From contig NZ_LLZI01000024.1 of the NCBI RefSeq assembly GCF_001509485.1, positions 1 to 64,000 of the forward strand: 64,000 nt of DNA. Reading direction: 5' to 3'. The stretch is from Streptomyces sp. NRRL F-4489 (GTDB lineage Bacteria; Actinomycetota; Actinomycetes; Streptomycetales; Streptomycetaceae). How positions within the stretch are numbered: the stretch's first letter is position 1; every line of letters begins with the position of its first letter. Below the pieces are notes generated by a model, which was not told the DNA's origin, made no database searches, and was given only the letters and a program-made list of their open reading frames with translations. Made by a program: the position numbers and the translations under genes. This document shows positions 16,803 through 24,964 of this stretch, piece by piece.

Positions 16803-18686
16803 CTATGGGGCGTTCCGGTAGGCGGTCCAGACCTGGGGCGGGAGCGTGGTGCCCAGCCCGGTGTCGGGGCCGCCGACGCCGTTCAGGGGCAGCAGCTCGG
16901 GCGCCCCCGGCTTGTTCCGGAAGAGGGTGATCGCGGTGGTCGGCTCGGTGCCGGTCCCGCTGCCGGACGGCGGCGGGGTGGCCACGCACCACGCCGACTT
17001 CAGCCGGTCCCCGGGCTCGGTGGCCGCGGCCGCCGGCGGCTGCTCGGTCGGTATGCTGCCCGGCGCGCCCAGCAGGCGCCACCCCAGCCCCTCCAGCACG
17101 GACGTCATCTGCCCCGCCACTCCGCGGCTGACCACCTCCTGCGGCTCGGGCCGCTCGAAACCGGCCACCGGCTTCCCCTGGTAGGTCATCCGGTCCACCG
17201 CGTACGGCTCGGCGTGGAGGCCGCCGTTGGCGAAGGTGGTGTACGCGCTGGCCAGCCGGACCGCGCTGGGCGCCGAGGTGCCCAGCGGGAAGGTCTGCTC
17301 CAGCTCGGCCAGGCTCTCCTTGCGCAGCCCGGCGGAGAGCACCAGCTTCCGTACGCGCTCCAGCCCGAGCCGCTGCCCGGCCTGGACGAACGGGGCGCCG
17401 CGGCCCTGTATCAGGGCGGCGCGCAGCTCGTCGGACCGGTTCGGCGCGTCCGCCGGGTGGGGCTGCTCCCCGTAGCGCTCCTCCTCGTCCTGGAGGGCGG
17501 CGGCCAGTACGAACGGCTTGAAGGCGGAGCCGGCCGGGACGGCGGTGGTGTCCGCGTTGTTGCTGAAGTGCCGGGTGGCGTCCGCGCCGCCGTAGAGCGC
17601 CAGGATCGCGCCGTCGGTGGGCCGGACCGAGGCCGCGCCGAATTCCACGAAGGTGTCCTCGGCGCGTTTCTTCGGATCGAGGTTTTTCGCCCGGACGTCG
17701 TTCACCGCTTTCTCCAGCCGCCGGGTGCGCTGTTTGTCGAAGGTGGTGTGGATGCGGTAGCCGCCGCGGGCCAGGTCCTTGTCGGTCAGTCCGGTGGCGC
17801 TTTTGACGAACTTGTTGGCGATATCGACGAGATAGCCGGTCTGGCCGGCCTGGCTGGTGGGTTTGGCGACCGGGCGCGGCTCGGGGAATTCCCGGTATTT
17901 CTCCCGTTCCTTCTTGTCCATCGCGCCGGTGGCCACCAGCCGGTCCAGGATCCACGACCAGCGGTCCACCGCGCGCCGGTGGTTGGCCGGGCTCAGCCCG
18001 GGATCGTACTGCTCGGAGCCCTTCAGTACGGCGGCCAGCAGGGCGCCCTGGCTGGGATCCAGGTTCTTGGCGTCGATACCGTAATAGGCGTGGGCCGCCG
18101 CCTGTATGCCGTTCGAACCGCGCCCGAACCAGCTGGTGTTGAGATATCCCCGCAGGATCTCGTCCTTGGATTTCCGGTTGCTGACCTTCAGCGCGATGAT
18201 GAATTCCTTCACCTTGCGGGTGGCGGTCTGCTCCGGCGAGAGATAGGTGTTCTTCACGTACTGCTGGGTGATGGTCGAACCGCCCTGGGTGTCGCCGCCG
18301 GAGACCATGGCCACCACCGCGCGGGCGATGCCGGTCAGGGAGACCCCGGGATCGCTGTAGAAGGTGGCGTTCTCGGCCGCTATCACCGCGTTCCGCACAT
18401 GCTCCGGTACGCCGGTGAGCGGGATGTTCTGGCGGTTGACGGCGCCGACGCTGACCATCTGGCTGCCGTCCGCCCAGTAGTAGACGCTGGCCTCCTTGCC
18501 GGCCAGCGCGTTCTCGTCCGGGATGTCCACCTTCGCGTAGACATACGCGAACAGCCCCGCCAGGCAGGCGAGGACGAAGGTGAACGACCCGAGCCACAGC
18601 CGCCACGACGGCAGCCAGCGGCGCACCCCCTTCCGGCCCAGGCGGGGGTAGTCGATGTACCGGCGGCTTCGCTTCGTGGCCTCCAT
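16803..18686 (-). CDS. Class A penicillin-binding protein with degenerate transpeptidase domain
   Basis: A 627-residue membrane-anchored protein. One helix (about 28-52) is followed by a GT51 glycosyltransferase domain with AAENATFYSD (catalytic Glu), GGSTITQQYVKN and NTSWFGRGSNGIQAAA; this half polymerises lipid II. The transpeptidase half has the SxxK serine in AGSAFKPF (S387/K390) but the second motif region reads QGRGAPFVQAG instead of an SxN motif. The third, KTG, is missing where GDRLKSAWCVATPP aligns with the usual KTGTT...DAWFVGYTP. Peptide crosslinking is therefore doubtful. The ATG at 18686 is chosen; GTGs at 18752/18758 would add 22-24 residues. It lies 144 nt after nrdB (72 nt from the earliest GTG). 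Confidence 0.85.
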   Translation of the reverse strand: MEATKRSRRYIDYPRLGRKGVRRWLPSWRLWLGSFTFVLACLAGLFAYVYAKVDIPDENALAGKEASVYYWADGSQMVSVGAVNRQNIPLTGVPEHVRNAVIAAENATFYSDPGVSLTGIARAVVAMVSGGDTQGGSTITQQYVKNTYLSPEQTATRKVKEFIIALKVSNRKSKDEILRGYLNTSWFGRGSNGIQAAAHAYYGIDAKNLDPSQGALLAAVLKGSEQYDPGLSPANHRRAVDRWSWILDRLVATGAMDKKEREKYREFPEPRPVAKPTSQAGQTGYLVDIANKFVKSATGLTDKDLARGGYRIHTTFDKQRTRRLEKAVNDVRAKNLDPKKRAEDTFVEFGAASVRPTDGAILALYGGADATRHFSNNADTTAVPAGSAFKPFVLAAALQDEEERYGEQPHPADAPNRSDELRAALIQGRGAPFVQAGQRLGLERVRKLVLSAGLRKESLAELEQTFPLGTSAPSAVRLASAYTTFANGGLHAEPYAVDRMTYQGKPVAGFERPEPQEVVSRGVAGQMTSVLEGLGWRLLGAPGSIPTEQPPAAAATEPGDRLKSAWCVATPPPSGSGTGTEPTTAITLFRNKPGAPELLPLNGVGGPDTGLGTTLPPQVWTAYRNAP

Positions 18687-18830
18687 GTCCCGGTAGATGT
18701 GGTGGCACAGGCTCCGGTTGCCGCTCCGGCCGACCGGTGATCGAACGCTCACAATCACCGGGCGGCCGGATGCCGGGACGGCCGGGGACGTCGCATGCCC
18801 CGGGAGCCGCGGGCCTTGGGAAACCGTCGG

Positions 18831-19850
18831 CTAGAAGTCGTCGTCGAAGGAGACCGAGCCCTCCACCGCGACCTGGTAGGCCGAGGGCCGCCGCTCGAAG
18901 AAGTTGGTCAGCTCCTGGACGTCCTGGAGGTCCATGAAGGAGAACGGGTTCTCCGAGCCGTAGACGGCCGGGAAGCCCAGGCGGCGCAGCCGCTGGTCGG
19001 CGACGCACTGGAGGTACTCGCGCATCGACGCGGTGTTCATCCCCGGCAGGCCGTCCCCGCACAGGTCCCGGGCGAACTGCAGCTCGGCCTCCACCGCCTC
19101 CTTCAGCATCGCGGTGACCTCCGCCCCGAGCGCGTCGTCGAAGAGGTCCGGCTCCTCCTGGCGGACGGTGTCCACCACGGAGAACGCGAACTCCATGTGC
19201 ATCGACTCGTCGCGGAAGACCCAGTTGGTGCCGGTGGCCAGCCCGTGCAGCAGCCCGCGCGAGCGGAACCAGTAGACGTAGGCGAACGCGCCGTAGAAGA
19301 ACAGGCCCTCGATGCAGGCGGCGAAGCAGATGAGGTTGAGCAGGAAGCGGCGGCGGTCGGCCTTCGTCTCCAGCCGGTCGAGCTCGTCGACGTGGTCCAT
19401 CCACCGGAAGCAGAACTGGGCCTTCTCCCGGATGGAGGGGATGTTCTCCACCGCGGCGAAGGCGGCGGCGCGGTCCTCCGGATCGGGGAGGTAGGTGTCC
19501 AGCAGCGTCAGGTAGAACTGGACGTGCACGGCCTCCTCGAAGAGCTGGCGGCTCAAGTACAGCCGCGCCTCCGGGGAGTTGATGTGCTTGTACAGCGTCA
19601 GTACGAGGTTGTTGGCGACGATCGAGTCACCCGTGGCGAAGAACGCCACCAGCCGGCCGATCAGGTGCTGCTCCCCGGGGGAGAGCTTGGCGAGGTCGGC
19701 GACGTCGGAGTGCAGATCGACCTCCTCCACCGTCCAGGTGTTCTTGATCGCGTCCCGGTAGCGGTCGTAGAAGTCCGGGTAGCGCATCGGGCGGAGCGTG
19801 AGCTCGAAGCCCGGGTCGAGGAGGTTCTTCGGGGCGGTCGGAGTCGTCAT
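18831..19850 (-). CDS. nrdB: Ribonucleoside-diphosphate reductase class Ia, beta subunit
   Basis: A 339-residue R2 protein that houses the di-iron/tyrosyl radical cofactor for aerobic dNTP synthesis. Iron ligands appear in the helices FEEAVHVQFY and DESMHMEFAF (E..H pairs), and the radical-tyrosine region is IEGLFFYGAFAYVYWF. The C-terminal tail, which docks on the alpha subunit, ends in VSFDDDF. The ATG at 19850 overlaps the nrdA stop (TAATG), so the subunits are coupled. In S. coelicolor the operon continues with the AraC-like nrdS; here the next gene is a PBP. Confidence 0.95.
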   Translation of the reverse strand: MTTPTAPKNLLDPGFELTLRPMRYPDFYDRYRDAIKNTWTVEEVDLHSDVADLAKLSPGEQHLIGRLVAFFATGDSIVANNLVLTLYKHINSPEARLYLSRQLFEEAVHVQFYLTLLDTYLPDPEDRAAAFAAVENIPSIREKAQFCFRWMDHVDELDRLETKADRRRFLLNLICFAACIEGLFFYGAFAYVYWFRSRGLLHGLATGTNWVFRDESMHMEFAFSVVDTVRQEEPDLFDDALGAEVTAMLKEAVEAELQFARDLCGDGLPGMNTASMREYLQCVADQRLRRLGFPAVYGSENPFSFMDLQDVQELTNFFERRPSAYQVAVEGSVSFDDDF

Positions 19851-22264
19851 TACTGGCATGCCTCGCAGGACTCGGGGTTTTCCAGGGAGCAGGCGACGGC
19901 CTCGGCGGCGGTCACCGGGGACGGGGCGGGAACGGTGGCGGCGGCCTGCGCGCGGGCCGACTGGGCGATCCGGGTGGCCGGCCGCGACCGCAGGTAGTAC
20001 GTGGTCTTGATGCCGCGCTTCCAGGCGTAGGCGTACATCGAGCTGAGCTTGCCGATGGTCGGCGACGCCATGAAGAGGTTGAGCGACTGGCTCTGGTCCA
20101 GGTAGGGCGTGCGGTCCGCGGCCATGTCGATCAGGGCGCGCTGGGGGATCTCCCAGGCGGTGCGGTAGCGGTGCCGGACGTCCTCGGGGATCCAGGCCAG
20201 GTCCTGGACGGAGCCGTTGGCCTCGCGCAGCGCGTCCCGGGTCCGCGCGTCCCACAGGCCCAACTCCTTGAGCTCCTCCACCAGATAGGTGTTGACCTGA
20301 AGGAACTCACCGGACAGCGTCTCGCGTTTGAAGAGATTGGAGACCTGCGGCTCGATGCACTCGTAGACACCGGCGATGGAGGCGATGGTGGCGGTCGGAG
20401 CGATGGCCAGGAGCAGCGCGTTGCGCATACCCGTCCGGGCGATACGGGCGCGCAGCGCGGCCCAGCGGTCCGCCCAGCGCGGCTCGGCGTCCGGGTAGTG
20501 GTCCGGGTGCAGGACGCCGCGCGCGGTGCGGGTCGCCTCCCATGCCGGCAGCGGGCCGTGCCGTTCGGCCAGGTCGGCGGACGCCTCGTAGGCGGCGAGC
20601 ATGATCCGCTCCGAGATGCGGGTGGACAGCTCCCGCGCCTGCGGTGAGTCGAACGGCAGCCGCAGCCGGAAGAAGACGTCCTGGAGGCCCATCAGGCCCA
20701 GACCGACCGGCCGCCAGCGGGCGTTGGAGGCGGCGGCCTGCTCGGTCGGGTAGAAGTTGATGTCCACCACGCGGTCGAGGAAGGTGACGGCGGTGCGGAC
20801 GGTGGCGTCCAGCCGCTCCCAGTCCATCGCGCCGTCCTCGCCCAGGTGGGCGGCGAGGTTCACCGACCCCAGGTTGCAGACCGCGGTCTCGCCGTCGCTG
20901 GTCACCTCCAGGATCTCGGTGCACAGGTTGGAGGAGTGCACCACCGCGCCCGGTTCGGCGGTCTGGTTGGCGGTGCGGTTGGCGGCGTCCTTGAAGGTCA
21001 TCCAGCCGTTGCCGGTCTGCGCCAGCGTCCGCATCATCCGGGAGTACAGCACCCGGGCCGGGATCCGCTTGACGGCCCGGCCGTCCGCCTCCGCCGCCCG
21101 GTAGGCCGCGTCGAACTCCGCGCCCCACAGGTCCACCAGCTCCGGCACCTCGGCGGGCGAGAAGAGCGACCACTCCTCGTCGGCCGCCACCCGGCGCATG
21201 AACTCGTCCGGGATCCAGTGCGCGAGGTTGAGGTTGTGGGTCCGGCGGGCCTCCTCGCCGGTGTTGTCCCGCAGCTCCAGGAATTCCTCGATGTCGGCGT
21301 GCCAGGTCTCCAGGTAGACGCAGGCCGCGCCCTTGCGGCGGCCGCCCTGGTTGACCGCCGCCACCGAGGCGTCCAGGGTGCGCAGGAAGGGCACGATGCC
21401 GTTGGAGTGCCCGTTGGTGCCGCGGATCAGCGAACCGCGGGCGCGGACCCGGGAGTACGGCAGGCCGATGCCGCCGGCGTGCTTGGAGAGCCGGGCCACC
21501 TGGTGGTAGCGCTCGTAGATCGAGTCCAGCTCGTCCAGCGGGGAGTCCAGCAGATAGCAGGACGACATCTGCGGGTGCCGGGTCCCGGAGTTGAAGAGGG
21601 TGGGGGAGGACGGCAGGTAGGAGAGCGTGCTGGTCAGCCGGTACAGCTCGGCGACGTCCGCGAGCGCCCGCCGCGAACCGTCCTCGGCCAGCCCGCAGGC
21701 CACCCGCAGCAGGAAGTGCTGGGGCGTCTCGATGACCTTCCGGGTGACGGGGTGGCGCAGCAGGTAGCGGGAGTACAGGGTGCGCAGCCCGAAGTACCCG
21801 AAGCGGTCGTCGGCGCCGGCCTCCAGCGCCTCGCCGACCAGCGCGTCCAGCCGCTCGGCGTGGGCGCGGACGAACGCGGCGGTGGCGTCCGCGATCAGCC
21901 CTTCCCGGTGCCCGGTGGCGACCGACGCGGAGAACGCGGTGGCGCCCTGGCCGGCCGCCTCCTCGGCGATCGCGCGGGTGAGCAGGCGGGCGGCGAGCCG
22001 GGAGTACTGCGGCTCCTCGCCGATCAGGCCGGCCGCGGCCTCGGTGGCCAGGGCGCGCAGTTCGGCCGCGTCGGAGCCGGGGTGCCGGCCGCGCAGGGCG
22101 GCGGCGGCCACCTTGCCGGGGTCGGTCGCGGTCAGATCGGCGGTCAGCTCGGTCAGCGTCCGCAGCAGGGCGGTGCCCGGACCGTCCCCGGCGGGAGACG
22201 CGGGCGCGGTGGCGGACCGCCCGGCCTGGGCGTCTGACACGGGCTCCGTTGGCGCGATGGTCAC
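19850..22264 (-). CDS. nrdA: Ribonucleoside-diphosphate reductase class Ia, alpha subunit
   Basis: An 804-residue R1 protein. Active-site cysteines are in QMSSCYLLDSP and HSSNLCTEILEV, and the C-terminal redox pair in ESCEACQ. Residues near NLGSVNLAAHL and QDVFFRLRLPF follow the class I pattern. The GTG at 22264 follows GAGGGAGAG. It heads nrdAB and is preceded by a cobalamin riboswitch and two NrdR boxes. In Streptomyces the B12 switch turns off this enzyme when adenosylcobalamin allows the class II enzyme NrdJ to work. No ATP-cone motif was confirmed by eye. Confidence 0.95.
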   Translation of the reverse strand: MTIAPTEPVSDAQAGRSATAPASPAGDGPGTALLRTLTELTADLTATDPGKVAAAALRGRHPGSDAAELRALATEAAAGLIGEEPQYSRLAARLLTRAIAEEAAGQGATAFSASVATGHREGLIADATAAFVRAHAERLDALVGEALEAGADDRFGYFGLRTLYSRYLLRHPVTRKVIETPQHFLLRVACGLAEDGSRRALADVAELYRLTSTLSYLPSSPTLFNSGTRHPQMSSCYLLDSPLDELDSIYERYHQVARLSKHAGGIGLPYSRVRARGSLIRGTNGHSNGIVPFLRTLDASVAAVNQGGRRKGAACVYLETWHADIEEFLELRDNTGEEARRTHNLNLAHWIPDEFMRRVAADEEWSLFSPAEVPELVDLWGAEFDAAYRAAEADGRAVKRIPARVLYSRMMRTLAQTGNGWMTFKDAANRTANQTAEPGAVVHSSNLCTEILEVTSDGETAVCNLGSVNLAAHLGEDGAMDWERLDATVRTAVTFLDRVVDINFYPTEQAAASNARWRPVGLGLMGLQDVFFRLRLPFDSPQARELSTRISERIMLAAYEASADLAERHGPLPAWEATRTARGVLHPDHYPDAEPRWADRWAALRARIARTGMRNALLLAIAPTATIASIAGVYECIEPQVSNLFKRETLSGEFLQVNTYLVEELKELGLWDARTRDALREANGSVQDLAWIPEDVRHRYRTAWEIPQRALIDMAADRTPYLDQSQSLNLFMASPTIGKLSSMYAYAWKRGIKTTYYLRSRPATRIAQSARAQAAATVPAPSPVTAAEAVACSLENPESCEACQ

Positions 22265-22409
22265 CTGATGCTCTCCCTCACTCGGCGGGGGCCGGGAGGG
22301 CGGCGGCGCGACGGGCGCGCGGGCGGGCGGCACCCCGGGTACGCCGGGGTGCGCGGGCCGGCCGCGCGGCGTCCACCGGCCCATCCCTCGGGGCCCGGAC
22401 GTATCGACG

Positions 22410-22429
22410 CCGCACCGATGGCGGTGCGG
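22410..22429 (-). terminator. Hairpin in the riboswitch expression platform
   Basis: Perfect 8-bp stem (22410-22417 with 22422-22429) with a 4-nt loop, just downstream of the B12 box on the nrdA leader strand. It could be the terminator or anti-terminator stem of the riboswitch; there is no U tract. Confidence 0.5.
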
Positions 22430-22437
22430 ACGTACCG

Positions 22438-22557
22438 TCGGCAGGTCATCGGACTTAAGCGCGCGCACGAACGGACCGTGGGGAAGGGCCGCGTACGGCG
22501 CTCTCACCGTTGCGGGACAGCTCCGGATTCGCACCGGATTCCCCTGCGGCGACAGCG
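22438..22557 (-). ncRNA. Cobalamin (AdoCbl) riboswitch in the nrdAB leader
   Basis: Read on the minus strand the leader contains GGTGCGAATCCGGAGC, then TGTCCCGCAACGGTGAGA, matching the conserved cobalamin-aptamer core. About 60 nt later AGTCCGATGACCTGCC matches the B12 box. This is the class Ia nrd riboswitch described in S. coelicolor. Its role is to shut down nrdAB transcription when coenzyme B12 is plentiful. The outer limits are estimated. Confidence 0.93.
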
Positions 22558-22563
22558 AGCACG

Positions 22564-22610
22564 AGCATACATCTTGTGCCGCTGTCCGGGCGCACCCCCA
22601 CATGTTGTGG
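22564..22610. promoter_or_regulatory. Pair of NrdR boxes 31 bp apart
   Basis: Two 16-bp sites, 22564-22579 and 22595-22610, share ACAT[C/G]TTGTG and are offset by 31 bp, three helical turns, the spacing typical of NrdR operators. The upstream box contains the perfect 5-3-5 palindrome CCACATGTTGTGG. A TATGCT -10 candidate for nrdA overlaps the proximal box. NrdR would repress nrdAB when dATP/ATP signals sufficiency. Confidence 0.75.
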
Positions 22611-22678
22611 CGCGGGCCGGGCGACCTCCTGGCGCGGCGCCGCGCGGGCCCTCCGCGCCGCGGTGACCACGGGGTGAC

Positions 22679-22700
22679 TGTCAGTGGTCGCCGCTATCGT
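22679..22700 (+). promoter_or_regulatory. PafBC-type (RecA-independent) DNA-damage promoter
   Basis: TGTCAGTG (22679-22686), 8 nt, TATCGT (22695-22700) fits the actinobacterial RecA-NDp motif tTGTCRGTG-N8-TANNNT with one missing base at the first T. It points away from nrdA toward a 27-codon ORF at 22758, with a predicted 5' leader of about 50 nt. Confidence 0.7.
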
Positions 22701-22757
22701 CGGTTCCACGTTCCCTGCCGCGTTCCGGCTCGGCTGCGACAGCAAGGAGGAGCCGCC

Positions 22758-22841
22758 ATGACCGCGCTCGCCGGTACTGGCCATCACACGGCGAAGGCCG
22801 CCGCGTTCGGGAGGAACGCGGCGGCCCGGGAGGGGATATGA
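22758..22841 (+). CDS. 27-residue small ORF behind a damage-type promoter
   Basis: A short frame with an excellent ribosome binding site (AAGGAGGAG, 5 nt before the ATG). The peptide starts Met-Thr-Ala-Leu-Ala-Gly-Thr-Gly-His-His and contains AAAFGRNAAA, whose symmetry comes from the DNA hairpin at 22796-22826. That hairpin is also the probable terminator of the converging symporter gene, so coding and terminator share bases. No signal peptide or membrane helix. It may be a genuine damage-induced micropeptide, a leader peptide or a fortuitous ORF. Family unknown. Confidence 0.5.
   Translation: MTALAGTGHHTAKAAAFGRNAAAREGI
22796..22826 (-). terminator. Terminator hairpin of the symporter operon
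   Basis: Perfect 13-bp inverted repeat (22796-22808 with 22814-22826) with a GGGAG loop, 22 nt past the symporter stop on the minus strand. It lies inside the small ORF on the other strand. Confidence 0.75.
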
Positions 22842-22848
22842 GGGAGCG

Positions 22849-24513
22849 TCAGTGGCCAGCGGGGGCGCCTGCCGTGGCCGGGGGCAGGTCCGGGGTGACG
22901 CCCTTGTCGCCGAGGTCGGCGGTGTAGTCGCCGGGGGTGGTCTCGTCGACGCCCTCGGGGGCCTTGAGGGCCTTGAGGACGAAGGTCAGGACGACGGTCA
23001 CCACGACGTTCAGGACGAAGGCGGTGAGACCGATGTAGCCGATCTGGCCGATGCCGGGGATCTCCGCGCTGGAGCCGCCGAAGTGCTTCTGCGTCGGGCT
23101 GGCCACCCCGTACGCGGCGAGCGTGCCGTAGACCATGCCGACCGCCCAGCCGGCCAGCAGCGCCCAGCGGTGGAACCACCGGGTGAAGAGCCCGCCGACC
23201 AGCGCCGGCATGGTCTGCATGATCCAGATGCCGCCCAGCAGCTGGAAGTTGATCGCGACGGTCTTGTCCATGGTCAGGACGAAGGCCAGCGCGCCGACCT
23301 TGACCAGGAGGGAGACCAGCTTGGCGACCTTGTGCTCCTGCTCGGGCGTGGCCGCGGGCCGGATGAAGTCCTTGTAGACGTTCCGGGTGAAGAGGTTGGC
23401 GGCGGCGATCGACATGATCGCGGCGGGCACCAGCGCGCCGATCCCGATCGCGGCGAAGGCCACGCCCGCGAACCAGCTCGGGAACATGTCCGCGAAGAGC
23501 TGCGGGATCGCCAGCTGCGCGTTCCCGTGGGTGTCCGTCCCGGCCTTGATCGCCATGAAGCCGAGCAGCGCGAGGAAGCCCAGCATCAGCGAGTAGAGGG
23601 GGAGGATGGTGGTGTTGCGGCGGATCACGTTGCGGCTGCGCGAGGAGAGCGTCGCGGTGATCGAGTGCGGGTACATGAACAGCGCCAGCGCCGAGCCGAG
23701 TGCGAGCGTGGCGTACGCCCACTGGGCGTTGGGCCCGCTGGCCAGTTCACCGCGCGGTTTGCCGGTCGGCCCGTGCTGGGCCAGCGTCTTGCCGGCCGCG
23801 TGGAAGATCTCGCCGAAACCGCCCAGCTTGATGGGGATGTAGATGATGGCCACCGCGATGACGAGGTAGATCAGCCCGTCCTTGACGAACGCGATGAGCG
23901 CCGGCGCCCGCAGCCCGGAGGAGTAGGTGTACGCCGCCAGCACCGCGAAGGCGATCAGCAGCGGCAGATCCTTGACGAACCAGTTGGCGTGCTCCCCGCC
24001 GCCGACGCCCATCACGTCCAGCACGGCCTGGATGCCGACCAGTTGGAGCGCGATGTACGGCATCGTGGCCAGCAGTCCGGTGAGCGCCACGGCCAGCGAC
24101 AGGCCCTTCGAACCGAAGCGGCCGCGCACGAAGTCGGAGGTGGTGACGTAGCCGTGCCGGTGCGAGACCGACCACAGCCGGGGCAGGAAGGTGAAGATCA
24201 GCGGGTAGACCAGGATGGTGTACGGGACGGCGAAGAAGCCGGAGGCGCCCGCCGTGTAGATCGCCGCCGGGACGGCCACGAACGTGTACGCGGTGTACAG
24301 GTCGCCGCCGAGCAGGAACCACGTGATCCAGGTGCCGAAGCTGCGCCCGCCCAGGCCCCATTCGTCGAGGTTGGCGGACTGCTCGGCGCGGCGCCAGCGC
24401 GCGGCCAGGAAGCCCATGACCGTCACGGCGAGGAAGAAGACGATGAAGACGGTGAGCGCCACGCCGTTGACACCCTGGGGGCCCGCGGCGAGCGTGGTGG
24501 CGGGGGAGTTCAT
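22849..24513 (-). CDS. mctP: Sodium:solute symporter family monocarboxylate permease (MctP-like)
   Basis: A 554-residue SSS-family transporter with about 13 membrane helices. Signatures include GGRSFGTWITWFLLGGDLYTAYTF near the N-terminus, RHGYVTTSDFVRGRFGSKGL, and AAIGIGALVPAAIMSIAAANLFTRNVYKDF. The combination with an upstream small DUF3311 protein is the MctP/ActP-type arrangement for pyruvate, lactate or acetate uptake. The ATG at 24513 overlaps the DUF3311 stop (TGATG). The C-terminal tail is Pro/Ala-rich. The exact substrate is inferred from the family. Confidence 0.87.
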   Translation of the reverse strand: MNSPATTLAAGPQGVNGVALTVFIVFFLAVTVMGFLAARWRRAEQSANLDEWGLGGRSFGTWITWFLLGGDLYTAYTFVAVPAAIYTAGASGFFAVPYTILVYPLIFTFLPRLWSVSHRHGYVTTSDFVRGRFGSKGLSLAVALTGLLATMPYIALQLVGIQAVLDVMGVGGGEHANWFVKDLPLLIAFAVLAAYTYSSGLRAPALIAFVKDGLIYLVIAVAIIYIPIKLGGFGEIFHAAGKTLAQHGPTGKPRGELASGPNAQWAYATLALGSALALFMYPHSITATLSSRSRNVIRRNTTILPLYSLMLGFLALLGFMAIKAGTDTHGNAQLAIPQLFADMFPSWFAGVAFAAIGIGALVPAAIMSIAAANLFTRNVYKDFIRPAATPEQEHKVAKLVSLLVKVGALAFVLTMDKTVAINFQLLGGIWIMQTMPALVGGLFTRWFHRWALLAGWAVGMVYGTLAAYGVASPTQKHFGGSSAEIPGIGQIGYIGLTAFVLNVVVTVVLTFVLKALKAPEGVDETTPGDYTADLGDKGVTPDLPPATAGAPAGH

Positions 24514-24770
24514 CACTGGGCACCGCCCTTGCGGGCGCGCTGCTCACGCCGGACGAGCCGGTAGGCGACGGCGGTCAGCGCCGTCGAGATCAGCACCCAC
24601 GCCATCTGGTACCAGTAGAAGAACGGGATCCCGATCAGCGTCGGTTCGATCCTGGCGTACGAACTCACCCACAGCATCGCGATGAACGGGGCGAGCAGAC
24701 ACAATCCGGCCACCACCCGTGTGGGGGTGACGACCGGTCTGCGGTCCGGTGATGCGGCGTTCTCGGCCAT
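24513..24770 (-). CDS. DUF3311 small membrane protein
   Basis: An 85-residue protein with two hydrophobic helices (about 18-36 and 46-69) and the family stretch LLAPFIAMLWVSSYARIEPTLIGIPFFYWYQ. DUF3311 proteins are regularly encoded just before SSS-type monocarboxylate symporters and may be accessory subunits. The coupled stop/start with the symporter supports this. Confidence 0.88.
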   Translation of the reverse strand: MAENAASPDRRPVVTPTRVVAGLCLLAPFIAMLWVSSYARIEPTLIGIPFFYWYQMAWVLISTALTAVAYRLVRREQRARKGGAQ

Positions 24771-24964
24771 GACCGTGGCTCCCGTCCCTGTCTGAACTCC
24801 TGGGTAATCGGCTGGAAATGTAAGCCAGCGGCGTGGCAGCCGTCACCAGCTGTCCGCATATCGGTATGGAGCGGTGACCACGGGGGAGTTGGGCGGACGG
24901 GCGCCGGGACGGGGCGCGGTGGGCGGGCCCGGTGCCCCGGTCGGTGGTCCGGTCCGGCGCGCGG

